Below are positions 22,182-28,694 of a DNA stretch of 28,694 nucleotides, in pieces. The DNA comes from Candidatus Vogelbacteria bacterium CG10_big_fil_rev_8_21_14_0_10_51_16 (GTDB taxonomy: Bacteria > Patescibacteriota > Minisyncoccia > Phycocordibacterales > JACRKE01). Position numbers and translations under genes: made by a program. The stretch spans positions 1 through 28,694 of the forward strand of contig PCYI01000014.1 of the NCBI GenBank assembly GCA_002774795.1, given 5' to 3'. The notes under the pieces are model-generated. The model had not been told where the DNA came from. It searched no databases and worked only from the letters and a program-made list of their open reading frames with translations. How positions within the stretch are numbered: the stretch's first letter is position 1; each line of letters opens with the position of its first letter.

Positions 22182-24734
22182 ATGAAGATTTATGCGCAAC
22201 GAGCGCGACACCACCACCATCGCCTTTTAAGCCTCCTCGCTCACTGGCGATGGTGGGTTGCTTTGATTCTGATTATTATTTTCGGCACAAGTTTCTTCCT
22301 CGCCGGGGCGTACGCGCATAGTAAAGATTTCTTCGCCTTAGTCGTGCGTCCGGCACTCGCCGAGAACGTGCGAATACCTTTTAATTATGTTCAAGGGCTC
22401 TTTTCAAACCCGACGCATCTGTCGATCTCACTCAAGCACGAAGACTTCCAAAAATTGGCATATAAGCGCTCCGAGGCGCTCGAGCGCGGTATCCTCATTG
22501 CCGAAGATGATGATTGGGTAAATGCCACCATAAGTCAAGCTGGTCAAGCTTACAAGGCGGACATAAGGCTAAAGGGAGACTGGATAGACCACTTGGCTGG
22601 CCGCAAGTGGTCTTTTAGAGTCAAACTCGACGATGGTGCGCTCATGGGCATGAAGAGATTTTCTTTGCATCACCCCAAGGCGCGAAACTTCCTGTATGAA
22701 TGGGTTTACCAACAGGCTTTGCGCCGAGAGGACATCTTGAGTTTACGCTATACGTTTGTCACTGTTGATGTAAACGGGCGATATTTGGGTGTCTACGCAC
22801 TCGAAGAACATTTCAGCAAAGAGCTTTTAGAGTCTCAGAGCCGTCGGGAGGGTCCCATACTTCGTTTCAATGAGAACCTGCTTTGGGCCGATCGCGTGGC
22901 GAGCAACCTGGGAAGTGTAAATGAATCGCCGACCGGCCTTCAGGACCCAGAGGCGAGTCTCGTAGATGCTTTTCGTGTAAACTCCTTACTTTCCAATCCG
23001 GTTTTAAGTAGGGATTTTCTGCTTGCTCAAGACTTGCTAAATATGTACAGGCGAGGCGAGCGTCATCTGGGAGAGGTTTTTGACGTAGAAAGGCTGGCGA
23101 GATTCTTCGCGCTTTCAAAGGTGTTGGGTGCCGAACATGCAACACAATGGCATAACCTGCGATTTTACTACAACCCCATTACCTCGCTTCTAGAGCCAAT
23201 CGGTTTTGATGGTGATGCTGGCAAGAATATTGGGGATGTTGCGATGCCGGAACTGTTTCCGGAAACAGAGTTTCAGGAAGCGTATCTTGGCGCCCTCGAA
23301 GAGTTCTCCGAGTCATCGTATATGGACCAGTTGCTAGCCGACATCGCTCCAGAGCTTGCGCGCGAGCGCCGCCGACTCTACCGCAGTTATCCATACATGC
23401 ATTTTACCGAGGATGTCTTTTACGAAAATCAACGCACTCTGCGCGCCGCCCTCAACCCCGCCCAAGGAATTAGGGCCCATCTTGTGGAGCTTGGGAGGGA
23501 CGAGGTCGCGCTTGATATTGGCACGACCCAGTATCTTCCTGTCCGCGTTCTCGGGTTACAAATAGGCGACGAACTGCTGAAGCCATACGGTAAGGATATA
23601 AACATGCCGGGCCGGAAGGAGGGTGCGCTTCCTGAGTTTAAGCGTCTGCGGTTCCTGCTCCCGCTCTCTCTTCGCGGGGACAAAGCGGTGTTGGACGGGG
23701 CCCACGTTCTCTATGGCGTACTGGGTACAAGCGTAACACGAGAAGCAGGAATTTTGCCGTGGATTGGAGTGAGTGACCCCGAGCGCTCAAATCCGGCCAT
23801 TCGTGCCGCGACAATCCGGGCGTTCTCGTTCCTCTCTATTGATAATAGTTTGAAGGAGGTTACTGTTCGTCCCGGGGTGTGGGCTGTCGAGCGAGACTTG
23901 GTTATTCCTGCCGGCTACAGCTTCATTGTGGCGGCCGGAGCGGAACTTAATCTCGCGCGCCAAGCCATGATTCTGTCCTACGGGCCAGTGCGTTTTCTTG
24001 GCACCGAGGCGATGCCGGTCGTCGTGCGTTCGCATGATGGGGGTGGGCAAGGAATGGTGGTGATGCGAGCCAGGGAGGAATCGCTACTCCGGTACGCTCG
24101 TTTTGAAGGGCTGGCGCCCCCAATGCGAGACGGGTGGGAATTGACTGGTGCCGTCACCTTCTATGAGTCGCCGGTCACTATAGAGCGAAGCTATTTCGCC
24201 GAGAATAGTGCCGGCGATGACATGTTAAACATAGTCCGCTCGACATTTTCAATCACTGACTCGGTTTTTAACAAAGCGCTTAGTGATGCATTTGATGGGG
24301 ACTTCGTTACGGGTACCATCTCCGGTACTAGTTTCTTGAGGAGCGGAGGAGACGCCATCGATGTATCCGGAAGCGTCATTACTGTCGAAGGCATTACTAT
24401 TGATGGTGTGGGCGATAAGGGAGTTAGTATTGGAGAGGCGAGCGAGGCAACGCTAACCGACATCAATATCACAAACGCCCTAGTAGGAATAGCCAGTAAA
24501 GATGGCTCAAAGGTTACGGCTCGAGACCTGTTAATATCTGAAACAACCACTGGTCTGGCGGCCTATCAGAAGAAGCTTGAGTATGGCCCATCTTCACTTT
24601 CGGTCATGGGCCTCGAGCTCAAGAGTGTGGAGACGCCAATGTTTGTCGAGACAAAGTCGGTGGTTGTGGTTGATGGCGAAAAAGCTCCCGAGCAGGAAGA
24701 AGGTTGGTATGAGGAGTTGTACGGGGAGTTATGA
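22182..24734 (+). CDS. CotH-family protein kinase-like protein with C-terminal beta-helix-like extension
   Basis: At 850 residues this protein is longer than usual CotH. An N-terminal basic stretch and one membrane helix (about 25-45) place the rest outside the cell. The CotH domain shows KADIRLKGDW (125-134), KWSFRVKL (142-149), LHHPKARNFLYEWV (162-175), GRYLGVYALEEHFSKELLE (199-217) and, around 310-345, HNLRFYYNP then EPIGFDGDAG with the likely metal-binding Asp. Known CotH proteins are secreted atypical kinases. From about residue 560 to 825 short repeated strands (ITVEGITIDGVGDKG, VSIGEASEATLTD and similar) suggest a right-handed beta-helix, often found in glycan-binding or modifying proteins. 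It lies 6 nt after the DUF4956 gene and 12 nt before the VTC gene, so it is part of one operon. Confidence 0.88.
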   Translation: MKIYAQRARHHHHRLLSLLAHWRWWVALILIIIFGTSFFLAGAYAHSKDFFALVVRPALAENVRIPFNYVQGLFSNPTHLSISLKHEDFQKLAYKRSEALERGILIAEDDDWVNATISQAGQAYKADIRLKGDWIDHLAGRKWSFRVKLDDGALMGMKRFSLHHPKARNFLYEWVYQQALRREDILSLRYTFVTVDVNGRYLGVYALEEHFSKELLESQSRREGPILRFNENLLWADRVASNLGSVNESPTGLQDPEASLVDAFRVNSLLSNPVLSRDFLLAQDLLNMYRRGERHLGEVFDVERLARFFALSKVLGAEHATQWHNLRFYYNPITSLLEPIGFDGDAGKNIGDVAMPELFPETEFQEAYLGALEEFSESSYMDQLLADIAPELARERRRLYRSYPYMHFTEDVFYENQRTLRAALNPAQGIRAHLVELGRDEVALDIGTTQYLPVRVLGLQIGDELLKPYGKDINMPGRKEGALPEFKRLRFLLPLSLRGDKAVLDGAHVLYGVLGTSVTREAGILPWIGVSDPERSNPAIRAATIRAFSFLSIDNSLKEVTVRPGVWAVERDLVIPAGYSFIVAAGAELNLARQAMILSYGPVRFLGTEAMPVVVRSHDGGGQGMVVMRAREESLLRYARFEGLAPPMRDGWELTGAVTFYESPVTIERSYFAENSAGDDMLNIVRSTFSITDSVFNKALSDAFDGDFVTGTISGTSFLRSGGDAIDVSGSVITVEGITIDGVGDKGVSIGEASEATLTDINITNALVGIASKDGSKVTARDLLISETTTGLAAYQKKLEYGPSSLSVMGLELKSVETPMFVETKSVVVVDGEKAPEQEEGWYEELYGEL

Positions 24735-24746
24735 TCAAACACAGCT

Positions 24747-25454
24747 ATGTTACGCTTTCTTAATCACCTCAAGCCTGAAGTATTCGAGCACGAACGTAAG
24801 TTTGTGTTGCCGACGGAGCTTATCCACGAGACAGAGCGGCGCCTACGATATAATCCGGCTTTCTTTCGTGAGATTAATATGCCCATTAGGGTTAAGAGTT
24901 GTTATTTCGACACGCTTGATCTAGGTTATTATTGGGGAAATGTGGACGGTATGGGGCGACGTCTCAAGGTGAGGGTGCGTTCTTATGCGACATCGAATCA
25001 AGACACAGAAGTACTTCCGGAGCTACTGACTTCTCCGCGTCTTGAATACAAGGTGAAAATGAATACCCAGAGAACCAAGATAGCACATGGCTGTCCACAT
25101 GGGGATGCGATGCCCACTTTTGATGCTTTATGGCGTCACCTGCAACAGTGCGCCTCTATGCCAGCCATAATGCGAGAACATCTCATGACTCTCCACCCTA
25201 CGGCTGTTATTGATTATCACCGTCGTTACTTCCGCTCGTTAGACGGCACTCTTCGCCTTACTGTGGATACTGATATTATTTATAGCAGTCCCAATGCGAA
25301 CCGAAGAGTGAAGGTCGAGACATCTGTGCTAGAGCTTAAATATGCTCGCTCGGCGGAGGCGAGCGCGACACGGGCGGCTGAACACTTGCGACTGCGCATC
25401 TCTCGGAACTCCAAATACATAAACGCCATGAACGCTCTCGGTCAATCTTTATGA
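24747..25454 (+). CDS. VTC-domain (polyphosphate polymerase-like) protein
   Basis: This 235-residue protein is a triphosphate-tunnel fold of the VTC group. Visible tunnel motifs are EHERKF (14-19), SCYFDTLDLGYYWGNVDGMG (51-70), RRLKVRVRSY (71-80), RLEYKVKM (98-105), DYHRRYF and LELKYA. The Lys/Arg/Glu pattern needed to hold a triphosphate is present. VTC proteins make polyphosphate or use a triphosphate-like donor; the bacterial versions next to CotH and DUF4956 have no established role. It lacks a membrane segment. It overlaps the next methyltransferase gene by 4 nt (25451-25454), linking the trio to the methyltransferase cluster. Confidence 0.88.
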   Translation: MLRFLNHLKPEVFEHERKFVLPTELIHETERRLRYNPAFFREINMPIRVKSCYFDTLDLGYYWGNVDGMGRRLKVRVRSYATSNQDTEVLPELLTSPRLEYKVKMNTQRTKIAHGCPHGDAMPTFDALWRHLQQCASMPAIMREHLMTLHPTAVIDYHRRYFRSLDGTLRLTVDTDIIYSSPNANRRVKVETSVLELKYARSAEASATRAAEHLRLRISRNSKYINAMNALGQSL

Positions 25455-26227
25455 AAAATAGTCACGATGCCAATTCTCAAGTGGAGCGTTATTTGGATAA
25501 TTCCAATGAGTATACCCACGCCTATGAACGAGAGCACATAATCAAGGATTGGGATTCGAAGGCACGAGTAGCCGAAAAGATTGTAGAAGATTTCAAGAAA
25601 AGAGCGGGAAAGTTTGAGAAGAAAAAACTATTAGACGCGGGGTTCGGTAATGGCGCCTTTAGTATCGCTTTCAGTAGGGCGGGAGCAGTAGTGTCTGGTA
25701 TAGAAGTCAATCAAGTTCTTCTTGACATCGCCAGGGAAAATCTTGACAAGGAGAACATAAAAGCTGACCTCCGACTTTATGAGGGGGCGTCCTTCCCGTT
25801 TGAAGATAAGACATTTGACTATGTCTATTCGACAAGCGTCCTCGAACACGTGAACGATGCCAAGCTTTTTATCAAAGAGATTGACCGGGTTTTAAGGCCG
25901 GGTGGTCTTGCCTATCTCTCGTTTCCCAATCGCTGGGCTCCCCGAGAAACACACACCGGTCTTTTGTTTATATCATACTTACCTCGCTCGGCGGCCGAGT
26001 GGTATGTAAAGAGCATAAAGAAGCGCAACACCATTGCAGAGTTGAATTTGCATTTTTTGAGTTATCTTTTTCTGCTTCAGTGCCTCAAGGGTACTGGTTT
26101 AAGCGTGAGATTTGAGCTTGAAAGCACTGGCCTGGTGAGGGGTATGCTTAAGAAGTTGCTGGCTCGTCTGCATATGCATCACAGTGTTATCCTCAAAACC
26201 ATTATGGTCGTTCTTGAGAAAAGATGA
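25451..26227 (+). CDS. SAM-dependent methyltransferase, class I
   Basis: This 258-residue enzyme has the SAM loop LLDAGFGNGAF (60-70), VSGIEVNQ (strand 2 acid), FDYVYSTSVLEHV and RVLRPGGLAYLSFPNR, the standard methyltransferase-11 pattern. ATGA overlap with the VTC gene means coupled translation. The C-terminal hydrophobic stretch LSYLFLLQCL may contact membrane. The substrate is probably a sugar or lipid-linked glycan. Confidence 0.87.
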   Translation: MKNSHDANSQVERYLDNSNEYTHAYEREHIIKDWDSKARVAEKIVEDFKKRAGKFEKKKLLDAGFGNGAFSIAFSRAGAVVSGIEVNQVLLDIARENLDKENIKADLRLYEGASFPFEDKTFDYVYSTSVLEHVNDAKLFIKEIDRVLRPGGLAYLSFPNRWAPRETHTGLLFISYLPRSAAEWYVKSIKKRNTIAELNLHFLSYLFLLQCLKGTGLSVRFELESTGLVRGMLKKLLARLHMHHSVILKTIMVVLEKR

Positions 26228-26240
26228 TATTTGCAAACGA

Positions 26241-26270
26241 TTGCTTTCCTCGACGGTTATAAGGTATTAT
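26241..26270 (+). promoter_or_regulatory. Possible promoter of the 26290 gene
   Basis: TTGCTT (26241-26246), an 18-bp spacer and TATTAT (26265-26270) lie 19 nt before the ATG at 26290. The box is a reasonable sigma70-like match with a short leader. Confidence 0.4.
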
Positions 26271-26289
26271 TTGGCATCAATCAAAGAAA

Positions 26290-26853
26290 ATGGATAGCTT
26301 ACTTCACACCATTGCCAGCAATCTCAAAAATAAAACCGCCGTTCTAGAGCTCGGTTGCGGTTCCGGGGAGTTGATAAATGCGATTGCGGAAAGATTCACC
26401 GGCCTAAGCAAAATCGTTGCCGTTGATTTTTTTAACCGTCCGGAAAAACTGAATGAGAAGGTCGAGTTTGTGAAGCAGGACCTTGAAAACCTGAATCTCT
26501 CCGGCACGTTTGACTTATTGATACTAAATCAAGTTTTAGAACATATTAAAAATCCTCTTGGTTTGCTTATCAATCTCAAAAAGAATCTCAATCCTCGCGG
26601 GCGCATTCTTATTGCAGTTCCAAATCGTTATGGGTTTAATAATGAGGCCAGAGTTTATTGGCCGGAGCACGGCAAGCATTATTTTTTGTGGGACAGAGAA
26701 AGTTTGGAGTTTAGTCTGAATAGAGTGGGATTTGCAATTAGGTTCTATAATCTTTACACCGCCGCCAGTCACAATGTTTTCCTAAAATACTTGCCAATCT
26801 TGTTAAGATTGCAAAACCCCAATCTTACCTGTGTCGCCACGCTCGATGAATAG
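26290..26853 (+). CDS. SAM-dependent methyltransferase, class I, compact
   Basis: This 187-residue protein has VLELGCGSGE (18-27), IVAVDFF, DLLILNQVLEHI and GRILIAVPNRYGFNNEARVYWP, a methyltransferase-11-like fold close to the family minimum length. It is separated by 62 bp from the previous gene and has its own possible promoter. The following intergenic region carries the large palindrome. Substrate unknown, probably glycan. Confidence 0.85.
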   Translation: MDSLLHTIASNLKNKTAVLELGCGSGELINAIAERFTGLSKIVAVDFFNRPEKLNEKVEFVKQDLENLNLSGTFDLLILNQVLEHIKNPLGLLINLKKNLNPRGRILIAVPNRYGFNNEARVYWPEHGKHYFLWDRESLEFSLNRVGFAIRFYNLYTAASHNVFLKYLPILLRLQNPNLTCVATLDE

Positions 26854-26876
26854 ACCGTACCGCTCACGCCCTGGGT

Positions 26877-26920
26877 GTGTCATCCCGTTCTGCCTGCCGG
26901 CAGGCAGAACGGGATGACAC
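26877..26920. repeat. Perfect 44-bp palindrome
   Basis: Two exact 22-bp arms without loop, centred at 26898/26899, read GTGTCATCCCGTTCTGCCTG from the left and its complement to the right. The centre is CTGCCTGCCGGCAGGCAG. It can form a cruciform or strong hairpin and end transcription of the 26290 gene. It is probably a dispersed genomic repeat. An open frame crosses it in the + direction from a GTG at 26875 but is unlikely to be used. Confidence 0.9.
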
Positions 26921-26964
26921 TTAAGAAATACGAGAGCAGTTACAATAAATCGAATGGATATATC

Positions 26965-27894
26965 ATGGCAGACGAAACTACCATAAAAGAGTTTGCGAAG
27001 AATCGGTACTGGGGCAAGATACCGGAGGCGGAGCTCGAAAAGGCGCTTAAAATTATCGACACCGAAGGGTGGGATGCTTTTGCGCGCAAATATGAAGACA
27101 GGCTTGATTTCACCACCGAAGAAAATAGGGCGGACTGGCGTTTTTTTGTGCCACTAAATAGTAAATCCGTGGTTTTAGACGCCGGCGCGGGGTTGGGGAG
27201 AATCACCATTCCATTGGCCAGAGTGGTTGGAAAGGTCATCGCTTGTGACACGTCGCTCACGAGGATGAGATTCTTAAAGAAACTTGCTGGATCAAAGGGG
27301 TTGAGTAATGTCGAGACGGTCGTCGCGGACATTTTTAACCCACCTTTTAAAGACGAGAGCTTCGATTTAATTGTGATGAATGGGCTTTTAGAGTGGGTAG
27401 GCAGAACAGACTTATATAAAGACCCGAGAGAGGCCCAGGTGGCCAGCTTGAAAATATGCAAAAAGCTATTGAAGAAAGGAGGCTTCCTTTACATTGGAAT
27501 CGAAAACAGGTTTGCGCTTTCGTATCTACGCGGTATAGACCATAGTGGCCTAAGGTTTACGAGCTACATGCCACGGTGGTTGGCCAACAGATACAGTTTG
27601 TTTAAAATCAAACACAGATATGACACCTATACCTACAATATTTGGGGATATAAAAAGTTGCTAAAAGAGGCCGGTTTCGAGAACTCTGATTTTAGGCTAG
27701 TCTATCCGGGGTATAATCAGCCCAGAGTTATCATACCTTACGACAACATTAGACTCCTAAAATACACTCTGGAGTCAATGATGCATGGTAACACCAGAAT
27801 ACGAAAGGTCGCCAAATTGGCCGCCCGTTCCACTTTCCTGGTTTGGTTATACAGAAACTTCTTTTTTAGCTTCAGTATATTTGCACAGAAATGA
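26965..27894 (+). CDS. SAM-dependent methyltransferase, class I
   Basis: The protein has 310 residues when begun at ATG 26965 (MADETTIKEF). The GTG at 26875 would start inside the palindrome and is rejected. It has VVLDAGAGLGRIT (69-81), VIACDTSL, DLIVMNGLLEWV and the KGGFLYIGIENRF stretch, with a C-terminal domain of basic character ending in YRNFFFSFSIF. The ATGA overlap at 27891-27894 couples it to the kinase gene. A methyltransferase next to an APH-like kinase recalls WbdD, the bifunctional chain-terminating enzyme of some O-antigens, but this is only an analogy. Confidence 0.87.
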   Translation: MADETTIKEFAKNRYWGKIPEAELEKALKIIDTEGWDAFARKYEDRLDFTTEENRADWRFFVPLNSKSVVLDAGAGLGRITIPLARVVGKVIACDTSLTRMRFLKKLAGSKGLSNVETVVADIFNPPFKDESFDLIVMNGLLEWVGRTDLYKDPREAQVASLKICKKLLKKGGFLYIGIENRFALSYLRGIDHSGLRFTSYMPRWLANRYSLFKIKHRYDTYTYNIWGYKKLLKEAGFENSDFRLVYPGYNQPRVIIPYDNIRLLKYTLESMMHGNTRIRKVAKLAARSTFLVWLYRNFFFSFSIFAQK

Positions 27895-28694
27895 TAAAGA
27901 TTTTTGAAAGAGTAATCCGGGAAAGGGCCACTCAATACTTAAAAGAGGGAGATTTTCCTTTGAGTTTTTTAAAGTTTAGTACAGTAACCTCCGGCAAAAC
28001 CCTTAATGATAAGGTCATATTTCTCGTTTTTAAAAATAACGCAGGTGTGCCGTTTCTCTGTTTGAAGACCGTGAGGGTCTACAAGGCAAGAGATGTAATC
28101 TTAAAAAACTATAGCAATCTAAAAGATTTGAACGCCCTAATGGGTGAAACGCCTTCCCCGAGCATGTTTGCAAAAGCTATTCATCTCCACGATGACGGGG
28201 AGAGTATCTTTAGCATCGAAACGGTCTGCCCAGGCCGGCGCCCCGTCTTAGACAAAAAGAGTCTGGGTTTCGTTGTAGCCGAGTATTCCGGCTTTCAGGA
28301 AGATTTAGCCAGACGCAGTCCGACGCAACTCTTTCCCGGGGAGCAGTTTGCGAGAGAGATTTTAAACGACTCCGGACTTGGAAGGTCTGACCAAGAGGAG
28401 GTGCTCGAGTTTGCCGACTCTTTGGCGGTCGCCAAACCCATGGTTCCGAGAATTATTCAACATGGAGATTTAACCGAAGACAATATCTTGATTGGAAATG
28501 GAGTTTTACACATAATCGACTACGACTTTGTGGGCATCACCACCTTGCCGGGGTTCGATTTGTTTGGTTTGTTTAAACGGTATGACCGCTCCAAGACAAA
28601 AGAGTTGTTCCGTGAATATATGCCTGCATACTTTTCGAGAGTGGGGGCGGAGGTTGGAGAGAGTCAATACGAATACTTGTCTTTTTTGTATTAC
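27891..28694 (+). CDS. APH-fold kinase-like protein (partial, cut by window end)
   Basis: The frame is open from ATG 27891 to the last base (268 codons visible, no stop), and no other gene covers it. The kinase hallmark HGDLTEDN (191-198, catalytic D193) is followed by IIDYDF (208-213), the Brenner and metal-binding motifs of aminoglycoside/choline phosphotransferase-like kinases. An N-lobe candidate Lys is in LCLKTVR (K60). It overlaps the methyltransferase gene by 4 nt. The likely role is phosphorylation of a sugar, lipid or polyol of the surface glycan, but the substrate cannot be read; choline, ethanolamine or sugar kinase are alternatives. Confidence 0.75.
   Translation, partial: MIKIFERVIRERATQYLKEGDFPLSFLKFSTVTSGKTLNDKVIFLVFKNNAGVPFLCLKTVRVYKARDVILKNYSNLKDLNALMGETPSPSMFAKAIHLHDDGESIFSIETVCPGRRPVLDKKSLGFVVAEYSGFQEDLARRSPTQLFPGEQFAREILNDSGLGRSDQEEVLEFADSLAVAKPMVPRIIQHGDLTEDNILIGNGVLHIIDYDFVGITTLPGFDLFGLFKRYDRSKTKELFREYMPAYFSRVGAEVGESQYEYLSFLYY

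Noticed and set aside
26875..26964. GTG-started N-terminal extension of the 26965 methyltransferase
   Set aside because: It would be translated through a perfect palindrome and gives a sequence unlike the family; ATG 26965 gives a normal N-terminus.

Overview
The window looks like a chromosomal segment of a Candidate Phyla Radiation (Patescibacteria, probably Parcubacteria-like) bacterium. The reasons are indirect. Genes are compact and nearly all on one strand. Several genes appear to be leaderless. UGA is used as an ordinary stop, so this is code 11. A solitary VirD4/TraG-like ATPase is present, MurC is short, and degenerate heptanucleotide repeats sit in intergenic DNA and inside genes. 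No rRNA or tRNA was seen, so the placement rests on gene style only.

Layout. (1) 1-3480 is an AT-rich accessory module: a controller-type XRE regulator and a PD-(D/E)XK nuclease candidate on the + strand converge on a half-size type I-like specificity subunit and an N6-adenine methylase on the - strand. It reads as a compact restriction-modification system with no HsdR. (2) 3824-10500 is more housekeeping-like and GC-richer: murC, a small membrane protein, a DUF4015 glycoside-hydrolase-like protein, the VirD4/TraG-like ATPase and a GT4 glycosyltransferase. (3) 10501-21240 is a surface-glycan locus. It holds a GtrA-GT4 fusion, four more GT4-type transferases, a nucleotidyltransferase-fold protein with an altered signature, a HAD hydrolase and a methyltransferase. 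Two toxin-antitoxin pairs are embedded in it: MntA/HepT (type VII) and AbiEi/AbiEii (type IV). (4) 21488-25454 is the DUF4956 - CotH - VTC trio; the DUF4956 gene is split by a frameshift at a T8 run, and CotH carries a C-terminal beta-helix-like extension. (5) 25451-28694 holds three methyltransferases and an APH-fold kinase cut by the window end, probably still glycan modification.

How it fits together. Most genes from 9289 on plausibly build, modify and attach a cell-surface polysaccharide. TA and R-M modules are interspersed, as is usual for variable surface loci. Three cross-cutting signals stand out. A TANNNT hexamer followed by exactly 6 nt and then ATG recurs at six genes, suggesting leaderless transcription. 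Heptamer-period repeats occur between genes and in frame inside three glycosyltransferases. Several large dyads (a 42-bp hairpin, a perfect 44-bp palindrome and a MITE-like element) sit at operon boundaries.
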